Part shown: positions 1 through 7,985 of the stretch, one piece after another | Layout of the letters: each line of letters starts with the position of its first letter | Position numbering within the stretch: the stretch's first letter is position 1 | Origin: DAOPZC01 sp035353175 | Lineage (GTDB): Bacteria > Verrucomicrobiota > Kiritimatiellia > RFP12 > UBA1067 | Reading direction: 5' to 3' | Length of the DNA: 64,000 nucleotides | Assembly: GCA_035353175.1 (NCBI GenBank) | Contig: DAOPZC010000007.1 | Coordinates: forward strand, 62,001 to 126,000 | The notes under the pieces: generated by a model | Told to the model about the DNA's origin: nothing | Database searches by the model: none | What the model saw: only the letters and a program-made list of their open reading frames with translations | Translations under genes and position numbers: made by a program

Positions 1-2
1 AT

Positions 3-1406
3 CCGTCGCCTGCGCCTGTGCCGCCGGCCTATCTGCCCGGCGACCCTCCCGCCGAAACGGTCTCATCCGAGGGCGCGGGCGGAGCCGCGCAGCGGCTCGT
101 CGCCGGGGACGATATTCCCGCGCGCTGGTGGTCGCTATTCCGCAGCGACGCGCTCGACAAGCTGGTGCGGCGGGCGCTGGAGCAGAGCCCGACCCGCGCG
201 CAAGCGCAGGCGCGGCTGGTGCAGGCGCAAGAGGCGCTGAACGCCCAGACCGGAGCCGCGAAGTATCCCGCCGTCGACGTCGGGATCTCCGCCAAAAGGC
301 AAGAGGTGGACCTCGCCTCGATGGGCATGTCGGGCGTGAAGAATCCGCCGCCCTTTGCGCTGTATAACGTCTCGGCCTCGGTCGCTTACACGTTCGACGT
401 TTTCGGCAAGAACCGGCGGACGCTCGAAGCGCTGGCCGCGAAGGTCGACTATCAGGCGTTCGAGCTGGAGGCGGCGCAACAGACGCTGGCCGCGAACGTC
501 GTGAGCGCGGTCATCCGGAAAGCCTCGTTGAACACGCGGCTCAATTGCGTCAGCAATCTCCTGGCTGTGCAGGAGCGGCAGCTGGCGATCATGGAGACGC
601 AATTCAAGGCGGGCGGGGTTTCCGCCCTCGACCTGGAGAACCAGAAGCTCCTGCTGGCCCAGACGCGGGCCTCGCTGCCGCCGCTGGAGCACCAGGCGGC
701 GCGCGTCGGCCACCAGCTCGCGGTCTATCTCGGACAGACGCCCGCCGAAGCCGACCTCGCGGCGTTCGATCTCCGCGGCTTGCGCCTGCCGGACGAGCTG
801 CCGCTCAGCCTGCCCTCCGCGCTGGCGCGGCGGCGGCCCGACATCCGCGCCGCCGAGGCGCTGTGGCATCAGGCCTGCGCGCGGGTGGGCGTCGCCGCCG
901 CGGACCTTTATCCGCGGGTCACGCTCTCGGGAAGCCTGGGCGCTCAGGACACGCATGCCGTTGACCTTCTCAACAGCCTCAACGTCTGGAGCGTCGGCGC
1001 CAACCTCATGCAGCCGGTCTTCCGCGGCGGCGAACTGAGGGCCAAGAGGCGCGAGGCCGTCGCCGCGTATGACGAGGCCGCCGCCGTGTATCAGCAGGCC
1101 GTGCTGCAAGGTTTCCAGGAGGTCGCCGATGCCCTGCACGCGCTTGAGAGCGACGCGCGCGCGCTCCGGGAACGCACCGATGCGGTCCGCCATGCGCGCG
1201 CCGGTTACGACATCGCGCAAGGCCAGTTCAAGAACGGCGCGATCAGCCATCTGGTGCTGCTCGACGCGCAGCGGCAGCTCATGCAGATGGAGCTCGACCA
1301 GATTCAGTCGCAGGCGGACCGGTATGCGGATTCCGCCGCCCTGCTGCATGCGCTGGGCGGCGATTGGCGGACGGGGGAGGCGGCGTCGGCCGTCAGAGCT
1401 TTCTGA
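3..1406 (+). CDS. Outer-membrane efflux protein, NodT/OprM type (5' truncated by window edge)
   Basis: The reading frame is open to the left edge, so the signal peptide and lipobox expected in this family are missing; the GTG at 18 is only the first internal start. What remains (about 467 codons) is nearly a whole mature protein of the TolC/OprM/NodT class, the outer-membrane channel of tripartite efflux pumps. Seen: the early WW-LF-D-L-L element (near residue 34), long alanine-rich coiled-coil stretches, a central RRPDIRAAE motif and a second copy of the helical repeat ending near QEVADAL and QFKNGAISHLVLLDAQ. The family fold is a 12-strand barrel plus periplasmic helical tunnel. Its inner-membrane partners must lie upstream of the window. 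It overlaps the 3' end of the convergent nagA gene by 14 bp. Family assignment is firm; substrate unknown. Confidence 0.88.
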   Translation, partial: PSPAPVPPAYLPGDPPAETVSSEGAGGAAQRLVAGDDIPARWWSLFRSDALDKLVRRALEQSPTRAQAQARLVQAQEALNAQTGAAKYPAVDVGISAKRQEVDLASMGMSGVKNPPPFALYNVSASVAYTFDVFGKNRRTLEALAAKVDYQAFELEAAQQTLAANVVSAVIRKASLNTRLNCVSNLLAVQERQLAIMETQFKAGGVSALDLENQKLLLAQTRASLPPLEHQAARVGHQLAVYLGQTPAEADLAAFDLRGLRLPDELPLSLPSALARRRPDIRAAEALWHQACARVGVAAADLYPRVTLSGSLGAQDTHAVDLLNSLNVWSVGANLMQPVFRGGELRAKRREAVAAYDEAAAVYQQAVLQGFQEVADALHALESDARALRERTDAVRHARAGYDIAQGQFKNGAISHLVLLDAQRQLMQMELDQIQSQADRYADSAALLHALGGDWRTGEAASAVRAF

Positions 1407-2535
1407 CGCCCTCCAGAAAGACCGCGGCCACGTTGAAGGCGTCGTCAAGGACCGCGATGTCGGCGATGAAGCCGGCTTCGAGCTTGCCGAGCTTCTTCAG
1501 CCCGAGGTCCTGGGCTTGGTTCCACGAGGTGGTTTTGACCAGTTGCGCGAGGGGCAAGCCCGTCACGTCGGCGACATTCTTGAAGGCGGTGTTCATCTGC
1601 AGGGTGCTGCCCGCCAGCGCGCCGTTGCTGGCGAGGCGGGCCGCGCCCTCTGCGACGACCACGGCGAGTCCGCCCAACTGATAATTTCCGTCAGGCAGCC
1701 CGGTCGCCTCCATCGCGTCGGAAATCAGCAGAACCTTGCCGATCGGCTTGGACTTGAACGCCAGGCGGATCATGTCGGGGCAGAGGTGGATCTTGTCGCA
1801 GATCATTTCGATGGCGACGCTGTCCTCCATCAGGCCGGCGCCCACCAGGCCGATCTCGCGGTGGTGCAGCTTGGTCATCTGATTGCAGAAGTGCGTCAGG
1901 CGGCGCAGGCCGAACGGCATGCCCGCCTTGAACTGGGCGCAGGTGGCGTTGGTGTGTCCGCAGCTTGCGGTGATGCCGGCCGCGCACAGCTGCCGGGTGA
2001 ACTCCAGGCTCCCCTCCATCTCGATCGCGTAGGAGATCAGCGCGACGGGCGAAATCGCATGGAGGCGCAGCACCTCGCCGATGTCCGCCTTGCGCAGAAA
2101 GGCGGGGTTCTGGGCGCCGGCGCACTCTGGGTTGATATAGGGCCCTTCCAGATGCGTGCCGATCACTTTGCAGCCGGTGGGAGCTTGGCGGTAGGCCTCG
2201 ATGTTCCTCAGGCTCGCCGCCAGCTTCTCCTCGGGCAGCGTCAGCGTGGTCGGGCAGAACGAGGTGACGCCTTCCCGCAACTTGGCTTCGGCGATGATCC
2301 GGATGGCTTGGCTGTCGTCGCTGGTGACTTCGTAGCCCATCCCGCCGTGGCAGTGGGCATCGATGAAGCCGGGCACGACCATTTTGCCGGCGGCCTGATA
2401 TTCTTCGCAGCCCTCCGGCAGCTTTTCGCCTTGGGCATAAATCTTTTTCACAAGTCCGTCTTCCAGCTCCACCGCCGCGCCGAACAGCTCGATATCGGGT
2501 GAAACCAGATGGGCATTCTTGATGAGGTATGACAT
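1393..2535 (-). CDS. nagA: N-acetylglucosamine-6-phosphate deacetylase
   Basis: Cytoplasmic amidohydrolase that removes acetate from GlcNAc-6-phosphate, the first committed step in amino-sugar catabolism and in cell-wall recycling. The 380-residue protein has the expected length and metal/catalytic residues: HxH at 61 and 63 (DAHCHGG), Glu130 in THLEGPY, His194 in CGHTNA, His215 in THFCN, and the catalytic Asp273 in SDAMEATG. The start at 2535 is preferred over the upstream in-frame start at 2622 because a GGGA ribosome site lies about 8 bases upstream and the family begins at this point. No nagB, nagE or NagC-type regulator is adjacent, so the gene stands alone. It converges with, and slightly overlaps, the efflux gene. 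Confidence 0.95.
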   Translation of the reverse strand: MSYLIKNAHLVSPDIELFGAAVELEDGLVKKIYAQGEKLPEGCEEYQAAGKMVVPGFIDAHCHGGMGYEVTSDDSQAIRIIAEAKLREGVTSFCPTTLTLPEEKLAASLRNIEAYRQAPTGCKVIGTHLEGPYINPECAGAQNPAFLRKADIGEVLRLHAISPVALISYAIEMEGSLEFTRQLCAAGITASCGHTNATCAQFKAGMPFGLRRLTHFCNQMTKLHHREIGLVGAGLMEDSVAIEMICDKIHLCPDMIRLAFKSKPIGKVLLISDAMEATGLPDGNYQLGGLAVVVAEGAARLASNGALAGSTLQMNTAFKNVADVTGLPLAQLVKTTSWNQAQDLGLKKLGKLEAGFIADIAVLDDAFNVAAVFLEGVRKL

Positions 2536-2961
2536 GTCTGTTTCCCAGCCGTAATGTAAATCAGAAATCGTTTGCCGGTCGGCACGGGCACGCACCCGTC
2601 TGAACTCTCCCGGCCTGAACACGCACTTCTATGCTGAGAAGAATGCCACAACGGGGCAAGGGGGTCAAGTGCGCGGTCCGTGTCACGCGCTTTTGGGATG
2701 CATTCCCGTTCCACGGACCGAAAACTTCAAGTTGGGATCAGGTAAGATGAGAAGGATTACGATTACGATTATGACGGAACGGCCACTTTCATAATCGTAA
2801 TCCTAATCTTAATCGACTCCTTCTCGCGGACTTCCGTCGCCTGATCTCAGCCAATGAAAAGGATGCGCACCAGTCGCATTCCAGGCAGGAAAATCGCTTG
2901 TTTTTCGCCCGTCGATCACGCATGCTTGGCATCCGACAACTTAAATGATGGAGGGGGGAAT
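2536..2961. other. Intergenic region with several inverted repeats, no gene seen
   Basis: This 426-base gap between divergent nagA and the metallophosphoesterase gene carries the promoters of both. A 9-bp inverted pair (2674-2682 and 2712-2720, sequence cggtccgtg) and a near-palindrome around 2696-2708 lie in the first half. The large GATTAC hairpin (2755-2808) lies in the second. No convincing open frame or RNA gene was found. Confidence 0.5.
2755..2808. repeat. GATTAC-type 20-bp inverted repeat (hairpin)
   Basis: Arms 2755-2774 and 2789-2808 match at 19 of 20 positions around a 14-nt loop. Each arm is itself built from tandem gattac-like hexamers. It looks like a dispersed palindromic repeat rather than a terminator, since no gene ends here: the flanking genes are divergent. 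A shorter version of the motif occurs at 37318-37335. Confidence 0.7.
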
Positions 2962-4140
2962 ATGAGGCATGTTTCGGTCGGGGCTGTCAAGAGCCGAAGA
3001 ACTTGGCTCGCGGCTGCGGGAATGGCCTTGCTGGCGGTCGGCGGCGCTTGGGCGGAGGCGGCCGCGCCGGCGTCGTCCACGGCGGTGCCGGCGTTCGCAA
3101 TGCCCGCGTGGGTGGACCAGCAGATCGCCGAGTCGCACGCGCGCTTCGAGGACTGGCGCGGCGCGGACGCGGCCGTGGTCTTCCCCCTGGTCACCGACAT
3201 CCATGCGGCGCGCCCGCTGTTCTCGCTCCCGCCCGATTTCAAGGACACGAAATATCACGTGCTCTTCGCCCAGCGGGCCGCGCTCAAATTCAGCGCCGAT
3301 TTCTTTGCGGAACTTGGCGACATCGGGTTTGACCGCGATTTGAAATGGAAGCCCTCAAAGAAAGAGGATGCGCTGCCGCGTCTGGAGTCACAGCGGAACC
3401 TCTACAAGGATTTTCCGCTGCCGGTGCTGTTCTGCATGGGGAACCACGACTGCGGCCGGGCTTACGGCGAGTTCTTCTCCGAGGTCCGGCTTTCGGCCCA
3501 GGAGTACGGCGGGATGTTCAACGGCATGGTTAAGAAGCGGGGGACAGCCCTGGTCACCGGCCCCAATGAGGACTACGGGTATTACGATGTCCCCGGGAAA
3601 AAGTGCCGCGTGTTCTTCCTTAACACCAGCGACGCCGGCGAGGTCGGGTTCTCGGCTGAACAGATGGCGTTTCTGGCCGAAGGACTGAACGTGCCGGCCG
3701 GTTATTGCGCGGTGACGTTGGCGCATAAGTGCATCCATCCGACGATCGGGAAGTGGAAAGGGGGACGGTTCGGAACGATCAAGAACGGCACCCTTTGCAT
3801 GACGATGCTGGCCGATTTCGTGAAGGGTTCCAAAGGCGCAGAAGGCCGCGTCCGCTGGGATTTTACTGGCAACAAAGGGGCCACGTTCGCCGGGTGCCTG
3901 TTTGGGGATAGCCATTTCAATGATCAGGCCGTCACGAACGGCGTCAACTTCGTCATCACGCAGGGGTACGGGACCGTCTCCGCCAAGGATCTGCCGGACG
4001 GCGTGGACTACGTGACGCCGGTCGACCGCGCGAAGACGATGCTGGTGGACATGGTGGCGATCAAGCCGGCCAAGCGCGAAATGAAAATCTTCCGCATCGG
4101 CGCCGGCGGTCCGGCTTGCGACCGGGCGTTCCGTTTCTGA
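2962..4140 (+). CDS. Secreted calcineurin-like metallophosphoesterase
   Basis: The start at 2962 is chosen because it follows a strong gagggggg ribosome site and opens directly on a signal peptide (RRTWLAAAGMALLAVGGAWA, cleavage near residue 31); an in-frame start at 2854 would add 36 unlikely residues. The 392-residue protein has the dimetal phosphoesterase blocks in order: D79-x-H81 (TDIHAAR), GD at 119-120, GNHD at 160-163, a histidine block near 254 (LAHKCIH) and GDSH near 315, a variant of the usual GHxH. These motifs support hydrolysis of a phosphomono- or diester outside the cytoplasm; the substrate is unknown. The amylase-like gene follows 39 bp downstream on the same strand, so co-transcription is likely. 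Confidence 0.82.
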   Translation: MRHVSVGAVKSRRTWLAAAGMALLAVGGAWAEAAAPASSTAVPAFAMPAWVDQQIAESHARFEDWRGADAAVVFPLVTDIHAARPLFSLPPDFKDTKYHVLFAQRAALKFSADFFAELGDIGFDRDLKWKPSKKEDALPRLESQRNLYKDFPLPVLFCMGNHDCGRAYGEFFSEVRLSAQEYGGMFNGMVKKRGTALVTGPNEDYGYYDVPGKKCRVFFLNTSDAGEVGFSAEQMAFLAEGLNVPAGYCAVTLAHKCIHPTIGKWKGGRFGTIKNGTLCMTMLADFVKGSKGAEGRVRWDFTGNKGATFAGCLFGDSHFNDQAVTNGVNFVITQGYGTVSAKDLPDGVDYVTPVDRAKTMLVDMVAIKPAKREMKIFRIGAGGPACDRAFRF

Positions 4141-4179
4141 CCGGCCTGTCGGCATCCGCTGACCTGAAAGGGGTTCTTT

Positions 4180-7100
4180 GTGAAAAAAATATTTCCTGCG
4201 GCCGCGTGTGCGGCGCTGGCGATGGCTCTGGTGGCCAGAGACGTTCCGGAATGGTTTGAAAAAGGCGTTGTCGCACAGGTGCCGGCGGCCGCCGCGGCGA
4301 ACATGCCCGCCCTCGCGGCGAGCGGTGTGACGATCGTGCGGATGCAGGAGGAGGCCGCGGCGCCGGAGCAGGCGGCGGCGTTCATCGCCGCCGCGCACGC
4401 CGCCGGGTTGAAGGTGTTGGGCCACTGCGGCAGTCCCCGGGCGGACGGCGCGGACTGGCTTTTCGTGCTCACGAATCTCGTCCCCCGCCTGGTCGGCTTG
4501 CCGGCCGACGGCTGGGTGGTGTCGGGTTCCGATCGCCTGCCGCTCGACACGTGGGAGCTGGCGCGCCGGGCGGCCGAAGGCGCGAAACACGGTCTCGTGC
4601 TCGTGGCAGAGGGGTCGCGTCTCGGCAACCAGCGCAGCGCCTTCGACGCCGACTTCCCGCCGCCGTGGAACGCCGCGCTGAACGACGTGCTGAAGGCGCG
4701 TCAGCCCGTTTCCGAACTCGAACGCCTGTGGCGGCTGATGCGGGAAAACCGTCCGGAGGGGAGCCGTTTCCTGCGCGGGTCTCCGCATTGGGACCCCGTG
4801 CCGGTGGCGTTCGCATTCGCGCTGGACGGCGTGCCGTACCTGACCGCCGGGCAGGAGAGCTGCTGTCGCGCTGTGCTGCCGAAGCTCTGTGCCCTCCGTG
4901 CCGCGGAGCCGGCGTTCACGGAAGGGGACCTCGCGTGGCTGGAGACCGACGTGCCGGAGAAGGCGGCGGCGTTCGTGCGCACCGCGTCCGACGGGCGGCG
5001 CATCGTTTGCGTGTTCAATCTGCGCCGGGAGGCTCTGACGGTGAAGGTGAAGCTATCCGCCGCGCTTGCGGACGCGCCGCTGCTCGCGGAGCGCTGCGCG
5101 TATGCGGACGGCGCGTACGTCTTCGCGGGCGAGGGGTACGACATCCGCGCCGTTGCCGGCGCCGTCCGGCCGACCGTCGAGCACGCCGCGCGCGCCGCGG
5201 CCCTCGCGGCGGCTGAGACGCCGCGTGCGCGGGACCTCGAGCTGAAGGACCCCGTCTACAAGGATCTGACGAACCTGACGGCCCGCGCGGTACCGCCGTA
5301 CCTGCGCGGGGCGGTGATGTACCAGCTCTTCCTGCGCCCGTTCACGCCGGAGGGCACGCTCAAGGCGGCCGAGGCCCGGCTGCCGTTCGTGAAGTCGCTG
5401 GGCACGGACATCATCTACCTCTGCCCGGTGGCGACGGCTGACCGCGGTACAGACCCTCAGTACTGGAGCGCCCGCCAGAAGCAGAGCCGCCTGGAGAATC
5501 CTTGCAACCCCTACCGCATCGCGGATTACTTCGGCGTCGATCCCGAATACGGCACGGAGCAGGACCTGAAGGACTTCGTCGCCGCTGCCCACGGGCTGGG
5601 CATGAAGGTGCTCTTCGACCTCGTCTACTACCACTGCGGGCCGAACGCCGTTTTCCTCAAGGATCAGACCGACTGGGTGCTCCGTAATGCGGACGGCTCT
5701 TTCCTGCTCGGGGAATGGGCCTTCCCGAGGCTCGACGTGAAGAACCCGGCCGTGCGCGAGTATTTCTTCGAAAACATGGCCTGGTACCTGCGCGAATTCA
5801 AGTGCGACGGCTTTCGCTGCGACGTGGGCGGCATGTTGCCGCTCTGGTACCGCGAGGAGGCCTACCGCCGCAACAAGGCGGTGAAGGACGATGTGGTGAT
5901 GCTGTGCGAGGGGAGCGACCCGCGCGAGCAGCAGGTGGCGTTCGACCTCTGCTACGCCTTCCCGATGCAGACCGCGATCGGCAGCTTCCTCGCCGGCAAA
6001 GGGTCCGCCACGAATCTGTCCGTCAACTGCGTCCAGCGCGAAGGGCGCTTCCCGAAGGGGTTCCACTGGATGCGCTGCTTCCAGAACCACGACTACGCGA
6101 ACTGCGCGCCCGGCCAGAAGCGCTGGGAGGAAACGTACGGCCTGTCCCTCAACGACGCGCTGCTCGTGACCCTCTTCACGCTCGACGGCGTGCCGATGGT
6201 GTACAACGGGCAGGAGATCGCCGACACCGCGCCGCACAGCATCTGGTCGAACCGACTCCATGGCAAGTGGGGCATCGACTGGTCACGGGCTTTCACGCCG
6301 GAGGGCGGCCACCGCCTCGCGCTCGTCCGCGCCCTCGGCCAGCTCCGCCACGACCGCCCGTCCTTCTTCGACGCCCCGACGGAGTTCCTCGCGACGCCGT
6401 ACCCGCACGAGCTGTACGCGTTCCGCCGTCCGCTCGCGGACGGCACGGAGTGGCTCACCGCGGTGAATATCTCCGGCAAAGACCTCGTCGTCACGGTCCC
6501 TGCCGGCTTCCACGCCTTCCTCGCCGGACCCGGCGCGACGCTCGACGCCGTCACCGGCCGCCTCCGCCTGCCGCCGCAGAGCTGGATGCTCGGGGCGAAG
6601 GGCGTGCCGGAGCTCGTCCGCCTGCCGCGCGGGGCCCAGCTCCCCGAGGCGCGTTTCCTGCCCACGTACGGCAGCGCGCACGGCGCGGCGTCGTGCGCGG
6701 CGCGTCCCGTGCCGGCGTTTCTGCGGGGGAGCGTGATGTATCAGCTCTTCACCCGCATGTTCACGCCCGAGGGCACCTTCGCCGCCGCCCGCGCGAAGCT
6801 GCCGGAACTCCGGGAGCTCGGCGTGGACATCATCTACCTCACCCCGCACCAGCTCGCGGACGACGACCCCGACCCGAAGTTCTGGAGCGCGCGCCAAAAG
6901 CAGTGCCGGCTGGGGAACCCGAAGAACCCCTATCGGCAGAAGGACTTTTTCGCCGTCGACCCCGAATACGGCACGGCGGCCGACCTGAAGGCGTTCGTGG
7001 ACGAGGCGCACAGGCTCGGCATGAAGGTGATGTTCGACCTCGTCTATTTCCACTGCGGGCCGACGTCCGTGTTCTTGAAGGACCACCCGGACTTCGTTGT

Positions 7101-7971
7101 GCGAAACCCCGACGGCACGCCCAGGCTCGGCGAGTGGGCTTTCCCGGAGATGGATGTCTCCAAGGCCGCCGTGCGCGAGTACCTTTACGCGAATGTGACG
7201 GGGTTCATCAAGGACTACGGCGTGGACGGCTTCCGCTGCGACGTCGCGGATATGCTGCCCGTCGACTTCTGGGAGGAGGGGTACCGCCGTTGCCGCGCGC
7301 TCAAGCCGGACGTGTTCATGATGTGCGAGGGGCTCAAGGGCGACGACCAAATCGAGGCGTTCGACCTCTCGTACGGCTTTTACACGCAGTGGGCGCTGGT
7401 GGACTTGCTCGCCGGAAAGGCCCCGGCCCCTCTGCTCCGTACGGCGTGGGAGAAGGCGCGCGCGGATTTTCCGCGGGACTTTCACTGGATGCGCTGCTTC
7501 GAGAACCACGACTTCGCGAACGTCAACCCCGGCCAGAAGCGTAAGGAGGAGCTGTACGGCGCGGCGGCGAACGCGTCCATGCTCGCCACACTCTTCCTTC
7601 TGGACGGCATCCCGATGCTCTACAACGGGCAGGAGATTGCCGACGCATCCCCTCAGTCGATCTTCTCCAACCGCGACCACGGCGGGTGGCACGTGGACGG
7701 ATCGCGCGCCGGCGACGCGAAGGCCGTCGAGCGGCGGGCGCTGGTGAAGCGGCTCTGCAGCCTCCGGCACGACACCCCCGCGCTCTTTGACGCGCCGCTG
7801 GTGTGGCACGACGTCGTTCCCGCGGACAAGGTCTACGCCTTCTCGCGCCTGCTGCCGGACGGCAAAAAGCTCACGCTTACGGTGAACGTGTCCGGCGAGG
7901 CGGTCGAGGCGGCCGTGGACGGCGAGAAGATCATGCTGGAGCCGCACGCGTTCCAGCTGAAGGCAGAATAA
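4180..7971 (+). CDS. Triple-module alpha-amylase family (GH13-like) protein, first module degenerate
   Basis: Starts at a GTG preceded by aaagggg, with a short secretion-like leader. Two complete GH13-type barrels follow each other. The first begins near residue 375 (RGAVMYQLF) with the nucleophile block DGFRCDVGG near 542-550, acid Glu in LCEG near 577 and NHD near 636. The second begins near 848 with DGFRCDVAD near 1015-1023, CEG near 1049 and NHD near 1109. Each ends in a small beta domain. The N-terminal 330 residues look like a third, shrunken copy: they keep the late block DGVPYLTAGQE (compare DGVPMVYNGQE in the others) and an AEG element but lack the nucleophile block and NHD. Family members act on alpha-glucans; the exact linkage is not predictable. 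Usual GH13 enzymes have one barrel, so 1263 residues is exceptional. Confidence 0.85.
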   Translation: MKKIFPAAACAALAMALVARDVPEWFEKGVVAQVPAAAAANMPALAASGVTIVRMQEEAAAPEQAAAFIAAAHAAGLKVLGHCGSPRADGADWLFVLTNLVPRLVGLPADGWVVSGSDRLPLDTWELARRAAEGAKHGLVLVAEGSRLGNQRSAFDADFPPPWNAALNDVLKARQPVSELERLWRLMRENRPEGSRFLRGSPHWDPVPVAFAFALDGVPYLTAGQESCCRAVLPKLCALRAAEPAFTEGDLAWLETDVPEKAAAFVRTASDGRRIVCVFNLRREALTVKVKLSAALADAPLLAERCAYADGAYVFAGEGYDIRAVAGAVRPTVEHAARAAALAAAETPRARDLELKDPVYKDLTNLTARAVPPYLRGAVMYQLFLRPFTPEGTLKAAEARLPFVKSLGTDIIYLCPVATADRGTDPQYWSARQKQSRLENPCNPYRIADYFGVDPEYGTEQDLKDFVAAAHGLGMKVLFDLVYYHCGPNAVFLKDQTDWVLRNADGSFLLGEWAFPRLDVKNPAVREYFFENMAWYLREFKCDGFRCDVGGMLPLWYREEAYRRNKAVKDDVVMLCEGSDPREQQVAFDLCYAFPMQTAIGSFLAGKGSATNLSVNCVQREGRFPKGFHWMRCFQNHDYANCAPGQKRWEETYGLSLNDALLVTLFTLDGVPMVYNGQEIADTAPHSIWSNRLHGKWGIDWSRAFTPEGGHRLALVRALGQLRHDRPSFFDAPTEFLATPYPHELYAFRRPLADGTEWLTAVNISGKDLVVTVPAGFHAFLAGPGATLDAVTGRLRLPPQSWMLGAKGVPELVRLPRGAQLPEARFLPTYGSAHGAASCAARPVPAFLRGSVMYQLFTRMFTPEGTFAAARAKLPELRELGVDIIYLTPHQLADDDPDPKFWSARQKQCRLGNPKNPYRQKDFFAVDPEYGTAADLKAFVDEAHRLGMKVMFDLVYFHCGPTSVFLKDHPDFVVRNPDGTPRLGEWAFPEMDVSKAAVREYLYANVTGFIKDYGVDGFRCDVADMLPVDFWEEGYRRCRALKPDVFMMCEGLKGDDQIEAFDLSYGFYTQWALVDLLAGKAPAPLLRTAWEKARADFPRDFHWMRCFENHDFANVNPGQKRKEELYGAAANASMLATLFLLDGIPMLYNGQEIADASPQSIFSNRDHGGWHVDGSRAGDAKAVERRALVKRLCSLRHDTPALFDAPLVWHDVVPADKVYAFSRLLPDGKKLTLTVNVSGEAVEAAVDGEKIMLEPHAFQLKAE

Positions 7972-7985
7972 ACGAGGTGCAGTCG

